Source: Monarcha castaneiventris obscurior | Lineage: Eukaryota > Chordata > Aves > Passeriformes > Monarchidae | Assembly (NCBI GenBank): GCA_026261815.1 | Contig: JAMPIT010000350.1 | Coordinates: 434,001-498,000, forward strand | Length of the DNA stretch: 64,000 nucleotides | Direction of reading: 5' to 3' | Part shown: piece by piece, positions 12,190-25,900 of the stretch | Position numbering within the stretch: position 1 is the stretch's first letter | Layout of the letters: the number at the start of each line of letters is the position of its first letter | Position numbers and translations under genes: made by a program | Notes under the pieces: generated by a model | What the model saw: only the letters and a program-made list of their open reading frames with translations | Database searches by the model: none | What the model was told of the DNA's origin: nothing

Positions 12190-12945
12190 GTAAGAACAAG
12201 AGAACTGTTAAATAGAATGAAATGCTGGTTGCTTCTGGAAAACATGAAACAAATGAGCTTGGTGGGCTTTTTTGATCCAAAGTAATTGTTGGCATTTTTC
12301 TTGGTTTTAAGGAAAAGCAGGAAATAAGCACGCATATATATATGTACTTTGGGACGTGTTCGTTGGTGCAAAAAAAATTGTGTCAATGTTTTAAAATACA
12401 GGTGTGTTGGTTGGGAGGCACTGAAATCCCTATTTAGATGTAATTAGAGAGCTTGAAATTCATAGATGCCTAATTGCTTGTGATTTTCTATTGAAATCAA
12501 AGCAACTGTGGGTATTAAACAAGCTTCATGTCAGCAACTACAAAGCTAAGTATAACTATCCTACTCATTTTGCTTTGTGAAATTATGAACTAAATAGTGA
12601 GGTACAAACTGTAAGCATTCTTACAGCTTTGCTGGATATTCAGGACATTGTAACAGAGCAACTTTTCCCTTTGGCACAATGAAGGCTGAAATGTTGTATA
12701 CAAATTAACTTCTATAAGCACTGACACACACTCATATGTATAAAATTTGTCCAGTTCAGTTACTCACAGTGTGATTTAAAATGTAATTTGAATTTGAGGA
12801 GTCAACATGGCATCAGTCATTGTTTCGGGGTGGAAAATTTAGTTTGGTCTCTGTCTGTGAGTTCTGTAGAGATCCTAGAAGCAAACCTGAGTGCAGGCTG
12901 GACAGGTTGTGTTTGCAGATGGCTCTAACACCTGTGTTTCTCCAG
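12190..12945 (+). other. MIPEP: MIPEP intron, 756 bp
   Basis: This intron is bounded by GTAAGA at 12,190 and a CTGTGTTTCTCCAG acceptor ending at 12,945. It interrupts an Arg codon (AG|G). No repeat or extra exon is recognised in it. Confidence 0.9.
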
Positions 12946-13019
12946 GGCAATGGGGGAGCGCTATCGCAGAGAGATGCTGGCACACGGCGGTGGGAAGGAG
13001 CCCATGCTCATGGTTCAAG
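12946..13019 (+). CDS. MIPEP: MIPEP exon (penultimate)
   Basis: This 74-bp exon follows the acceptor TTTCTCCAG. It completes the split Arg codon and reads [20 protein letters not shown] and then LMVQ, ending with the first base of a Gly codon. This matches the part of human MIPEP after NPFNR ([20 protein letters not shown]). It belongs to the helical C-terminal region of the peptidase fold. The donor is GTTGGA, with T at +3, weaker than the other donors of this gene. The frame into 19,721 is nevertheless exact (G|GT), so the boundary is secure. Confidence 0.94.
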
Positions 13020-14384
13020 GTTGGAAATAAACTATAACTGGTTTATTCCCCTGCAAAGGGAACAGACTTTAACTTAACCGCATTTCCCAATTTGGTCTTT
13101 TTAGTGTAATTACGATTTTCACTGGATTTATAGAAGAAAAATTTGTTAAGTGGACTGGTCATCACCTTTGTGTCATGGTCAGTAGAACTCCTTGTGGTAC
13201 ATGGAGTACACACAGATAGTTGGGCTGAAGTGTTGGAAAAGTTTGTATTACAAGGCTCACTAAAGAATTCAGAATAAACTTGAAGGAAGATAGATTACAT
13301 AATTTTTGGATACAGTAAAGTAGTAAGTTTTCCATACATGGAATTAATATCTCTGGTTATTTTGTATAGGAGAAGTTAACTTGTTTTGGCCACATCATTG
13401 CAGTGTCATCAAAATATCTTTGGCTGTATCAGTACTTTGAGTGTACATTTTCATGAAATACAGCTCTGACAACTGTAATAAAGAAAATATCATTATTCAT
13501 CTCATTACCATATTTGCCTTCTTAATCTGTAAAAATAACTTCTAAAAATCATTCATACCCATAGCAAAAATACCGTGTGTGTTCATACATTAAAAAATAA
13601 GGCTGGGAAAATGAAACGAGTGTGAGAAACTGCTGATCTCAAATCTATCAATTAGATCAGGATAAAAACTTTCCTGTGTAAGGTTACAGAATTCAAACCA
13701 AACCTTTTTGCATTACTTTTGCTGTTTGTAAGATGAGTACTTGTTAAGTCCTTCATCCTTTCAATTTTCTCTGAAATTCTTAATATTAAGGGTGAGTATG
13801 AATTCACTGATCTCTGTTCACTTTAGCAGACTGGAACTTGTGGGACTTTTTTCTACAGATAAGGAAGACAGTGGCAATGTGTCTGCATTTCATCATGAGA
13901 TTGGCACAGTTTCATGACTGGAACATTTCAGTTCTTTGACCCATCTGTTTATATTTGAGGCCATGAACTCTGCTCTCCTTAGACTCATCATATATTAAGC
14001 AACTATATATTCTTTAGGTTGTCTGTTTACATTTCTGATCTAGAGGGTTACTTTTCATTCAGTATGACTTCCCAAACTTATTTCTCTTTACTGTTCTTGA
14101 AGAGTTTGTGTTTGTAACCTTGAAAAACTGTGGCCCAGGACTGTCTTTAGAAGCATATCCAGTTTCTACATTGTAAGTCGTATGATGGAGGAAGAAAAAA
14201 TGGTTTTAAAGACCAGATGTGTTTATGATCTCTTTCTGGGATATATTCGTAATTTTACTGAGCATTGATTTTTCCTGGAATGTCCTAGAAGCTATGTTGA
14301 AGTCGCTGGCAATGTGCTTCCTTGAACCAAGTACTATTTGAATGAAGTTTCAAAATTCATCTGTGAGTGGTCTTACAGAAAATC

Positions 14385-14950
14385 TACTGAAGTAAAACTG
14401 GCTTTCCTCCTTGCATGTGATAGGATCTTATGGAAGACAGTGTCAAAGGGCTCACTGAAGTCCAAGGAGGTGATGTGCACTCCTCCCCTTTTCTGCCAGG
14501 CCAGTTATTTCATCATATAAGGCTGTCGAGTTATTTAAGCATGATTTACCTTTGGTGAATCCATGGTGATTATTCCTGATTTTTTGCTCTTCATGAGTCT
14601 GAAAATGGTTTCCAGGATTAGTTGGACCACCTTCCTAGGGTCTGAGGTGAGACTGACCAGCCTCAGTCCCCTGGGTTCTCCTGCTTGCTCTTCCTGAAGG
14701 TAGATGTGACTTTGGCTTTTTTCCAGTCTTTTGGTACCTCTCCTATCTTAATAGATTACTGAAAGTCACCTTGCAGTGCCCTCTGTCAGCTCTCTTAGCA
14801 CTCAAGGGTACATCCCACCAGGGCCTGTGAGTTTGTTTATGTCCAGTTTTCTCAAGTGTTCCATGATCTGATCCTCTTCCATTAAGGATACATCTTCCTT
14901 GCTTCAGATTATCTCCCTGGTCACTTTGGTATTCTGAATTTCACTTCTAC
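14385..14950 (-). mobile_element. Degenerate CR1 LINE fragment, reverse-transcriptase region
   Basis: Read on the - strand, the block near 14,435-14,500 gives SLDFSEPFDTVFHKIL, the CR1 reverse-transcriptase motif (family form LDFSKAFDTVSHSIL). Towards higher coordinates the sequence passes backwards through the upstream RT segments in the expected order. It includes a stretch near 14,660-14,690 complementary to the GNYRPVSLT region and one near 14,800-14,830 complementary to the GPDGIHPRVLREL region. Several stops are present. The edges are approximate. The copy is inverted relative to MIPEP. Confidence 0.8.
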
Positions 14951-15877
14951 ACTCTTTATATAGAAATCTTAGAAGATATTCAAGATCATAAAAATAACCA
15001 GTGTTCATCAGCAGATTCTTTGTGCATATCATGATGTTCATTTGTACACTGTAAATAACTTCACAAACGTGCTTGAACGACTCCCTGAAGAATGAAATCA
15101 GGGTGACTCAGGTGTTTTGACAAGACAATAACTTGATTGCTGATTTGGGATTATTGGAAGCTAAATCATAGAACACGCCTGATGAAAAAAGTTATATTTG
15201 TATTTTATTGGTCTGTATTTATTACCAAAAATGAGTATTTATGGAGAAAAGTAAGAACAATTTAATTTGTTTAGGTTTAATCAGCTTCTGATTCCTCTTG
15301 CTGCTTGTTTTTTCATTATAGATACTTGAGAATACTGGATTTCTGTCTCCTGTTGGTTTCCATCAGTTGCAAAACTGTGCTCGCATAGCAAATAACAAAA
15401 CATATCTGATTAAAGACAGATCCCACTAAACTTTAAAGCTTGTTGATTTTACTTTTCTGCAGAGAAACAGTCCAGATTCTGTGCTCACTAGTGCCCTATT
15501 TCAGAAAGTTCTTTAGGTTGTTATTTCAGGTGTTTTTTTATGTGGGCTTGCACGTCTGGCTTTCGGATGCACATCTGCAGCCTCCCCGTTGAAGTGCTTC
15601 CATACCTCATTGTGAAGTTAGCCATGTTCATTGACTGTTTGATAACAGGTTACTTCACGAGCACGTTTCACTTATGCAGTTTCTTTGTTATGATTTTCTT
15701 CTCAGAAGCAATCTATTGTCTTTCTTTTGTGTTTGGATATGACCCTAGCTTTTCATCTTTCTCCAACATGATTCCATAGATGTTTTGATTAGGAAAGATA
15801 AAGGATCTGACCTGTAGAGTTACTGACAAGGTTCCTGTTTGAACTAGTCTTTAATTAGGAAGCACAATATACTTTTT

Positions 15878-15893
15878 GTTGTTGTTGTTGTTT
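15878..15893. repeat. Short (GTT)n microsatellite
   Basis: About five GTT units follow a T run, inside the last MIPEP intron. It is directly visible and too short for strong claims about polymorphism. Confidence 0.85.
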
Positions 15894-17125
15894 GCATTTG
15901 ATTCTCTTGGCATTTGTTTCCTTGAAAAAAAACCAAAATCATAAAGGTTTTTTGAAAACTTTTTAAACATTTTCTGGAGTGACCCTTTTTATCTTACCCC
16001 CTTGATAGTCAATGAAATGCAGAAATAGTCACATATATGGATAGCAGGAGCAATTGAAAATGGGTGAACAATGCTTTGTCCAAGAGGCCTATTTTCTTTT
16101 AATTTTTCCTTAGAGGAAAAATAACATTTTGAGAAGAACTTGGTTCCTCTGTCATTTTGTGTTGACCACATGGCTCTTGCAGATTTTCTCCTTCCTAGGA
16201 CTACATGGTATTAGGGATTCCAAATTCCTTTGAAGTTATATAACCCAGGTGTCCCTTCCAGGTCCAGTTGTGTGCTGGTTGCAGGTCTGAACAAGATTCA
16301 GGTGTGTGCCATTCCTCCCTCTCTCCTTTGGCACTCCCTGGCTGGAAAGAAACCCAGGTGCATAGGCAGAAAGTGAATTGCAGTGTGAAAACTACTGGGT
16401 TGGATGTTTTGGGAACTGAAAGCATGGAACATATCCTGGAGTGCAGCACTTCTCCTGCAGCCTTAATGCAGTCACATTGCCCTTGGGGCTTCTGTAGAAG
16501 TCCTCATGCAAAATGCATGTGAGGTTCTGTTCTTGCTTTGTTGATGCTGTATTTCATTGCAGACAGTCAGCCCTCTGCCTACATGGTAACCAAACCAACT
16601 GGCTGTGTAAATAAACACCCATTTGCTCCAATGCTGTTTGAAAATTTGCTTTTCCATGCCTCAGATTGTACTTCATGGAGTAATTATAATTTGAAGAGGC
16701 TGCAAAAATCTTCAGATCATGATTGTATGTCTCTTTGAAAGTGTAAGAAATATGCATAAAACCTAAAAGGTGATGTGAACAGCAACATATGTTAGCTCAA
16801 ACTACGTGGACCCAAAATAATTAGCGTTCCAGGGGGGCAGAGGCCAAATTTTGCCACAGGCTTTATTCTTCTCTCAATTTTCGGTGATTGTAGGTTATAG
16901 CTAACCATCTCTCAAAAGGGTGTGGTTAACCACAGTGCTGTAATGTGAAAGAAACTTCAAAGCAGCGAAGATAAGCTATGCAGTTGCCTTAGGCTTGGGA
17001 GAGACTGAGCTGAAATAGGAGTTGGGCTGAATGTATTAAAATACACTCCTAAATTTGAAAACTGCAACCATCAGACCTTGTGGACATCTTACTAAATCAT
17101 TTAGACTGAAGTGCTGAGTACTTAC

Positions 17126-17158
17126 AATATATCAAAGCTGATCTTGCTTTGATATATT
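17126..17158. repeat. Perfect 13-bp inverted repeat with 7-nt loop
   Basis: AATATATCAAAGC at 17,126-17,138 is the exact reverse complement of GCTTTGATATATT at 17,146-17,158. The spacer is TGATCTT. The transcript would form a compact AU-rich hairpin. At 13 bp the stem is shorter than that of a typical microRNA precursor, so I make no RNA-gene call. Confidence 0.85.
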
Positions 17159-19720
17159 TTAATGGGGTTTAAAGAGAGACATGACCACTCTTTAGTACAT
17201 CAGTGTAGAGTCAGAGGTTAAAACACAGAAATACCATCATTGCCTGTTTCTTTTGGAGCTGTCTGCTCTAAAATCTGTAGTTATTTATTTAATAAGGGCA
17301 TTATCATTTCACTACAGTAGGAGTTCTTCAGCAGTGACCTCAGTTACTCTTCATCCTTTCTTTGCAAAAGTGAAGTCTGTTAGAGTCTGCTTTTGATGTC
17401 AGTGTTGGGAAAATAGCAATGCAACAGACCACTAATGCAAGAAATTTGAAATCTGTTTTTGTTATCAAAAGCTGGAACTACTGGGTAGGAGGTCATATGG
17501 CATCATTATTGCCAGAATAATTTTGGAATCTCCTACACATTTAAAGAAACCTGGTGTTAATAAATAAATGCCATTTATAACAAGTTTTGAGTGATATTTG
17601 GTAAGACTATATTAAGCTGCACTAAAATACATCCAAGTGTACTGTAGTTAATTATTTCTCTTATCCATTCTGTAATATCCAGGGTTGGCATGTTTGTGTT
17701 ATGATTTGCCAGTTTTTTGTAAGAGGGGAAATTAAATCTCCTTAAAGATAATCCCAGCTTCAGTTTCTTCTGCTCTGCCTAATCATTATACTATTGGCTC
17801 TTCTTTTGCAATTTATTGATAATTGGCAGAATAATTGTTAGTGTGTCAAAGAATTGGCTAAACATCTTCCAGACTGGCTGTTTTGGAAGGGAAGTCAGTA
17901 TTGGAAGGGGATATTTGTCTAATGGGGCTCAGGGAGTGGTGGTTTATGTCCATCATGGCTGTCTTTGTGTACCATCTGTGCAGCATTTTAGTCATCTCTC
18001 CATACTGATATCTAGTGAAAAAAGAATGACTGTACTTGTTCCAGTGGGCTGCCATCCCTATCACCTGCTTAAGGCACTCTCTCTTTTGTGAAAGCAGCAG
18101 GAAAATGTGAGTTTAACTGGAATTTTTCCAGGGCTGTTAGGGAGCAAATATGCGTGTTCCCCAGCCAGGAACCCGGGAGAGGGAGTCTGCGAGAGGCCAT
18201 GGCTCCCTGGGGAGCTCAGATTAGTAGCTGGGTATCTGTACACATCTGTTTCTCAGCCCAGCACATAGCAAGCCATTTTTCATTGTGAACTGCAAGTAAT
18301 TCCACTGAGATTTTGCTAACATTAGAGTAGATTACAAGTTTACCAAGTACTTGGAAATATTAATTCTGTTCTCTTTCATTTTGAAAATAGCTTGATACAA
18401 ACTTCATTTAACAGCATTTCAGTCAATCTATATATAGGGTAAGATTTGTTTTCCTTTTAGTGCTTGCTATTAATCTGCTGGGCCATGGCAGTTTGTGTTG
18501 ACACTTGTAATGTGTTTAAATCAGATTGAAATAGAATTCTGTAAGGTCTTAGTAAGAAAATTCTTTTTGGTTGCTCACACCAATTTACTTTGAGCTGGTC
18601 TGTTTCCTGATGGGTTTTGAATCATTGTGTTATAGTAAAAGATTATGGTCTTTTAGCAGCATGTAATTATAATTTCCACCAAAAGCAAATATTGTTGAGG
18701 ACGTGAAAGAATATGAATTTATGTTCAGTAGGTACACTGATCAGAAAGGGTAGAACAAGGTTATATTTACATTGGCAGTTGTCAGAAAGAAGAGATCACT
18801 TCAAAGAAAATACAAAGATTAAATTTTACATTATTTGGCAGTTGTACTGTTGGTTTTTTGGGTTTTTTTCTGGTACAAGTTATGCAGTAAATTTCCATAT
18901 ATAATCTTGAAAATGTTAATAACAGTGAAAAGACCAACTTTATGTAATGTTAAGTACAAAGAAACATCTGAAAATAATTTAAAGGATATATTCTCATGCC
19001 ATCTAAAATTTGGGATTCTGGAGAGGAAGGGGTGAAATTTTTAGCTTCTCTGTAGAATTACCTGACAGAGTACTTGAGCATGATTCTTCATTATGCTAAT
19101 TTTGTTGTCTGTTATCGTGTAGCCAAGTGCTACAGCTAACAGATGCAGTAATTTAAATTCCTAAGAAAAGGTAAATTCTGGTACTGTAAAAAAAGCAAAA
19201 CTAAAGCTGCAGAATATTGAAAATGCTTTTGTTTATGTTTTGTCCCTTGGCAAAAATTTCAAATATAGCTGTACTTTAAATACTAAATTAAATGGTTGTA
19301 AGGTGTGTAATGCTTTGAGAAAATATATTTTTTCCTGTCTTGGTCAGAGCTGAGACTTAGCAGATAAGGATTTATATACCTGCTCAATCACTAAATTATT
19401 TCAGTCATCTGGAAATGACTGAGTCTGTGGTTACATTGCTTTAAAACAGATATAATTCCCTGCTTAAACAAAGTTGTAATGATAAAAATCAGTTAACAAT
19501 CTTGAAACCTGACAACTCTGCAAAACAGAGTAACAGGTATCTTGAAATAATAAATAATCCCTCTACACTATAATTGCAGTTTTTTCTTGACAAAGACGCC
19601 TGATAGCTGTTTCCGTTGTATAGTGACATTAAAGGTTAGTTACCAGTGAGTGTTATTACTGACAAAGCTGTCAAGGTCACAATACCCTTATGAAGAGCCT
19701 GTTGTCTTGCTTTTTTGTAG

Positions 19721-19815
19721 GTATGCTTCAGAGATCGCCTTCAGTTGAAGATTTTGTGGATGCCCTTGTTTCAGACTTAGACCACGACTTCGAAACATTT
19801 ATCATGGACACGTAA
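19721..19815 (+). CDS. MIPEP: MIPEP last coding exon with stop codon
   Basis: The acceptor TTTTTTGTAG precedes the exon. It completes a Gly codon and reads [20 protein letters not shown] followed by [10 protein letters not shown] and TAA at 19,813-19,815. Human MIPEP ends with a closely similar sequence ([26 protein letters not shown] as I recall it), so the bird protein ends one residue shorter with a slightly different tip. The three exons total 291 bp, exactly 97 codons including the stop. That supports all the chosen splice sites together. Confidence 0.96.
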
Positions 19816-19970
19816 CAACAGAATTCTTTTATGGAAGATTGCATATGTCTTCATAATTGTGGATGAAATATTGTTGTGACTGGTTTTGCTTTTTAGTGAA
19901 CACTTTTAAGAGTTTGACTGTTCATGTTGGTGGAACAGTAATAAATACTTTCGTTGGATCACCTGGTTTC
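19816..19970 (+). other. MIPEP: MIPEP 3' untranslated region (predicted)
   Basis: This is sequence from the stop codon to just past the first AATAAA. The end is placed about 25 bp after the signal, because cleavage usually occurs 10-30 bases downstream. A T/G-rich stretch follows (about 19,975-19,990, GATGTCTGTTTTCC), as expected of a downstream element. A longer alternative UTR cannot be excluded. Confidence 0.6.
19940..19945 (+). terminator. AATAAA polyadenylation signal of MIPEP
   Basis: A canonical AATAAA lies about 125 bp after the MIPEP stop codon. It is followed within 50 bp by T/G-rich sequence. It is the first canonical hexamer after the stop. Confidence 0.65.
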
Positions 19971-22900
19971 ATTTTTGAAGATGTCTGTTTTCCATTGCAT
20001 AGGAGCTTAAGCATGGAATTTGAGATAACAAATCCTCTAGCAGGTACTGTTAGAAAATTTGATCTTGTTGGAACATCTGAGTAAATGGAAATTGAACTCA
20101 TCTTCAGGGTGACTGGAGGGGTATGAATGGTTTTTGGTACACACATTGGTTCACTGTTAGGTTCACCTCTTGGTGTTACGGCCCAGAACTGTTCACACAG
20201 GTCTTGCTCACATGCTCATGGATTTTCTTTAACTTTGTTCAACCATATTTCTTGTAGGAGTCCTGCAGTAGGGAAAAGCAAATTGTGTTTGAAACAAAGG
20301 GGAATTGGAAAGAAAGAAGTAGTGAAAAACTAGGAGCTGTATTTGAAATAGGGAACAGAAAGATGGGAGAAGTAGGTCTGTAGTCCTACAGGTCTGTAAT
20401 GAAAAATTTTAGGGTGAGGAGGAAAGAGATATATTGCAACACATAAAAGAGACAAAGGAGTAAAATAGGTACCATACAGATGATCTGGTCCATGCATGTT
20501 TGTTCGCATGGAGCTTCCTTTTAATGATGAGTGGACAAGTTTGGGGAACTGTTCAAAGTATAGGAGGGCAGGTTTTGGAGGGGCAACAAAATAATTCAAA
20601 ACAAATGTGTTTTTCCAGGATAGGCTGGCGCAGTTTAAGCTTGCACATTATATAGTGGATGATGAACAAAGGGAATGTTATCAGTGGGTTTTTCTTTTTT
20701 CCTCTAAGTAAATTATGAAATGGTATTTGAGGATGTTTGGGGAAAAAAAAAGAAGAAAACTGGTGATTTTTTCTGTAGTAATGGCCTTGTTTAGAGGTCC
20801 TCTGTAGGTTGTTATAAAAGGTATCACAAGTGTTCTGCTCAGCAGAAATGCAGTGAAAGAAGCAAGAGAGGAAGAGAACCAAAGCTGAGAGATGAGGGCA
20901 AATAACTGGGAGAGAAGCAAGTAAAGGTAAAAAAACCCAGCCAGAAAAAGAGGGTGTTTGGGAAGGGATAAATAAGAGTGAGAGCTGATTGGATGATTTG
21001 TCCTCTTTTTAGCAGAATCAGTACAATAGGGTATTGTTTGATGTTTTACCCTATTTTTTCACTGCCTGTTTCTGCAAGGTGGAAGTTGCCTTGTATGAGT
21101 AGCACTGTCATTCTTTCAGAGCTGAGTTTAGACGTTTTCACATGCTTTGATTAAATCATAGTGGGTGCATTTTCAGACATATACCACAACCAGGTTTCCG
21201 GCTTGCACCACTGACTGGCTCCATTGTGTATCTGCAGTTGGTCCCTAAGAGCAGAGAATGAATGGTTTTGCTTAACAATCTAGGTGGGGATTTTGCTGTA
21301 AGTAAAGTCATTAAAAAACCCACAAAAACTAAGTGTCAGTTTAGGTGTGAGTAAAATGACATAGTGAAGATGGGAAGGCCTATAAAATACACAATAGCTG
21401 ATGAATGTAAATTAAACAACCCATAGTAGTGTATTTAATGGAAGTATATTTCAAAGGGAATTCAAGGGTGTTGCTAAGGGAGCCTTGCATTGTTTGTTGC
21501 CTGGGTTTTGTACTGGAACAAGCTAACAATTATGTTTATCTGGAGCTGGCACACGTTGAAAGATTCATTGTGACAAAAAGAACTTAGCAAACGGAAATCC
21601 TCGTGCTGACACGGCTCTGGAAGCACTGCGGTAAAGAAAATAAAGCATCATAATTGGCGGAATAAGCAGAGCATTTACAATTAAGAGATTGCCCCTACAT
21701 TTTAATTTGAAAGAAATTCATGTGGTGTCGGATTTAGTGTACAGATATCTCTTCAAACTATATGTAGTAGTCACATTGTTTAATGCTCATGGCTGCTATT
21801 CCTTCCTTAATTCACCATCTGATTTGATCCTTCTGCAAACAACAGTCTTTTCAAGGTTTTATCAGAGTGGCATCAAACAATATCTTCCTAATATGAAATC
21901 AGATATCAGCAAAGAAAGGAAGAAATTCTTGCCTTTTGCCAGAGCATGGTGGATTGCAACTTACTGCTCAGATTTATAATGTGTGGGATCTCTGACAAAG
22001 ATGGGAGCTGGTAGAAAAATACATCTCAGAGTAATGGCTTCAGGTTCTTTTATGAAGAAACTCTGTTGACTCCACTGATTTTTTTTTTTTTAATGAAATA
22101 ACCTTTGAGGATTGAACAGTAGACATGGTTAAGCCTCTAGAGAACATGATACCACCACTATGAGGCTTACTACAGAAAGGGAAATATTATTTTAATTTTT
22201 TACTTTTTTTGATAGTGTCTAAAAATGCTCCCAGCTGTTCAAATGTCTGATGCTTTTTCCTTTTTTTTTTTTTTGCTTTTCAAGAGACTTTTATTTTCCA
22301 GCAAATACTGTGTTCTCTCAGTAACATGAGACCTCTCTTGTGACCAGCAGTGTAACTCTTTGTAAATGTAAAAACCACTGTAATCCTTTTCCAGCATTCC
22401 ATGCTTTCCCACTGGGGCTGCTGAACCAGCTATCCAAAAGTTTGGTTTATAATACTGTAACTCAGCATCATGCTTTTGATCTGAAATTTTACAATGTTTT
22501 GGATTTTAGCTGCCATGGAAAATAAGTAGTGAACATCTTCAGAAGAAATTATACCCTTATGCAATCCTGAAATAATAACACATAATTACAACACATCAGA
22601 AAAGCACAGGTGGATTATGTTTGGAAGTCTGAGGTGTGAACTTTGCTGCTTTTTTTTTTTTAATGTTTGATGTGATTATTTTTCTGATTCACTTAAGATA
22701 GACTGAAATATTGTGTAATAATTACTTTCAGGTGACATAAATGCAGCTGGTGTTGCATGGAGTTCTCTAAACACCAAAGAAGATAACAGGAGCAAAAGAC
22801 AGCAGTTAAGAAGGCAGGGAGGAGAAGGGAAATCAGGCAAGGAATAATAGAATATAGATTAGAAACTGGGCATGGTAATGGGTTGGTACAGAAGCAAAAT

Positions 22901-25900
22901 AGCCTCTTGAGTTAAAAGCTTGGGCAGAGTAAAAAAAGGCTTTCTTTCTACAGCAGTAAGTCTAAAATGGAAATTACAGCACTGTCAGTAACAGAAAAGG
23001 CAGAGGTGTTCAAAAATGTTTCTGCTTTGTCTTCAGTGGAATGCCAGATGGAAGAATTCATATCATATGCTGATAAAAGCTTTTCTACAGATGTTTAATA
23101 GCTGCTTGCACAGTGAGTCAGACTTAAATCAGTGTGCAAAAACAAAAAGTGAATATATGTCAAACAGAGCTTAGTCTTACAGATGACATTAAGATGGAGA
23201 TGAAGAGAAGACTGTAACAGCAATATTGATCACTCAGAAACTCTGCATCTTAGTCTATCAGAAGATTAACAAGGATGATACAGAAGGACAGACTTGAAAG
23301 ATTGAACATTGGTCTGAAAACTAGTGTTTGGCAAGAGCTGATAGCTGAAATTAGGCAAAGTTGCACCCGATTTCTAGTTTATATTTTGACAGCAGGGACA
23401 ACATATGAGAAGTGGTTGCGGGGTTGACTGATCAGCACCAGCAATGTACGTCAGAAGTGGACTGTTTTCTGAAAAACATGCCCTAATTCAGATTAATTCA
23501 GAGAAGCCCTATAGCCTCAGTTACACCAAGACAGAGCCATCTTTTCTGGTCCTACAAGCTGTGAGTCAGGAGAGTGTCTTTGGAAGGAGGTTTTTCCACG
23601 AGGGTGGCAAGTCTGTACTTGCTGGATAACTGTCCTGCTGGCTTCCCCTTCTCTTCCATGAAGAGCTGGAAAAGCAGTGTCAACCAAAGCTCCTCCTCTG
23701 CTTGCTGTGAAGTGGGAGGCAGCGTGTGTCTGCTATTTCAGATTGCTTCTGGGCTAAGTATTGGCGATTTTGTGTTCCCAGAGCCAGGCATTTATTTGCG
23801 TGCCGTTGGGAACAAGTTCAAGTCGGCACTTTACCCTGGCAGGTTTGCAGTGTACCAAAAGGGGAGTATTGCATTAAAATTAGAAAAAAATTCAGGAATT
23901 AAAGAACTTGAGAATTGAAGATGCATGATAGCTGAAAGCAAGCACACAGATTTCCCTGGGAGAAGGACCGTGGGAGAACAGCTAGTGTGCTCAGGGAGGA
24001 GAGGGAAGGAGATAAAAGATAAGGAAGTATAAATCAGCACCAGTAGGGCTGTCTGTCGGCCCTTCTGATCTTCCCTGGGCTGAGATTTGTTTACTTTCAA
24101 GTCCACTGCGGCTGCTCCTCAACAGCTGGCACGCGGAGCTGCACGGGTGTAGGAAATCAGTACGACTTCTTGTTCGGAGGAAGTATCCAAAAGATCTCTT
24201 GGAGACAAACTACTTACACCAGAAGCAAAGTGGCGATACAGATCTGACAGGATGACTGGTTGGTGCTCTGCTGCTGTGTAGATTGAAAAGCACAGAGAGA
24301 AGGGGGTGGGATGCCTCTTGCCAGCAGTTGCCAAAGAGCCTGTGGCTTCTAAGGCAGCTTGTAGGTGGCTAAAACTTGCTATTCTGGCTGCCTTCACTCT
24401 TGATGGGAAGAAACAGACATCTTCAAAATGGAATATATCCCACCAGTCTAAGGATGGGCATGAACCAGCTCTTTTATGTGCCCTTGGTTGCTCCAGTAAC
24501 TAGAGAGCAAGCACAGATGGCTGCAATAGAATTGTCAGGAATCCTGGTATCAGTTCAGAACCTCAAAGCACTAAACTTACTTTTTTTTTTTCACCTTACA
24601 ATTTTTCAATTGTCAAATGCCACCATCATTTACTTTTGCTGCCTGTCATACATGACTGAGTTCATGAATCACTGACAGCATCATGTAGTGCAAATAGTCA
24701 CAGAAGATGCTCTTAATTAATCTTCAGGAGCTCTTGGGTTTTATGAAGTGCCTTTTGGCCGTTGTCCCTCTGACTCCTTACAGCCCTTTCACTTCACTCC
24801 TTAGACACTTCCAAAGGCCCCCTTCTCCACCTACTCTTACAGCTGCACTGGGACATGACCCAGGGGGTAGGAGGAGGGGAGGGATGCTTTGGGCTGTGTC
24901 TGACCCGGGGGTTGTGATCTTGTCAGAGGAAAAGCAAAGTGGCAGCATGGCAGGTTCTTCCCACCCTGTCTACAGCTGCTACTGCTGGTGCCCATTCAGC
25001 CTGGAGTTTGTATCATGCTCAGACAGCATTTCTCATCCACCTTCCCTGTGCTGTGGAATGCTGGGCCTTGGGGAAGTGCCCTGAATGTGATCCACTCAGA
25101 AGGTGAAGTGTTGCCAAGCTGGGCCAGGTCGGGATGGATGAGCCCCTTTAGGTTACAGGCTGCAGGACTGCAGCTCTCAATACTCTGCAGGCAGCTGCTC
25201 CTCATGGATAGTAGTAATTTATCAGGTAGGTGTTTGACAGTGCTTGTCCCTTGAACATGGTCAGAAGCCAGTGTTTGGCTGATGTTTGCAGCAGCTCTTA
25301 ACCTCATCAAGCTTCTCTGGCATACTCACAGCAGATTAGCAGGGCAGTTGTTAAAAACAGTGTTTATTAATGGTGCTCTTCAGAAGTAGCCACAAGGCTC
25401 AATCATAGCCTACTTTCAGTATTTAAAATACATGTGAAATAAAAAAGGTGTATAAAATCAGAAGGGCTTGCTGGTTTCACTTGGTGCACACTCCTACCAG
25501 CTCCAGTTTTCTTCCTCACAAAGATGGAATCCAGTTAACTCACCTTGCAGCTCTCTGCACAGAGCCAAATCCTTATCCAGCATAAATTTCTGTAGCCCAA
25601 ATGAAGTTATTAAAGACCTGTGTTATTTATACCTGCTGAGTGTTTTCCCCCAAGGTCATTTGACAGCATCCCAGCTCCTGGGTAGCTGAGCTGCAGCATC
25701 TGCTGTGGGCAGCCAGGGGCTGTGTGGAGGCAGCTGAGGGACAGTCTGGGAGCAGAGAGGTGTCTTCAGTTTTGGGCAGCTGATAGGGCTGGAGCCCACA
25801 AGTGACTGCATTTCTTCACATGGATATTAGAAATGAAAAATGCATCAAAATTGCCTTGAATGCCTTGGCTTACAGTGCTTCTGACGTACAGATGTGCTCA

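Larger units (their letters stand above)
13020..19720 (+). other. MIPEP: Last MIPEP intron, about 6.7 kb
   Basis: The intron runs from the GTTGGA donor to the acceptor TTTTTTGTAG at 19,720. It contains a minus-orientation CR1 fragment, a short GTT microsatellite and a hairpin-forming inverted repeat, each listed separately. The open frames around 16,200-16,760 and 17,816-18,290 lie in overlapping frames on both strands and show no family motif, so I do not call them genes. Confidence 0.85.

Noticed and set aside
12002..12193. MIPEP exon read as an independent small gene starting with Met at 12,002
   Set aside because: The segment before 12,068 is a T-rich acceptor tract. The homology begins exactly after CCTACAG and ends at the GTAAGA donor, so it is an internal exon.
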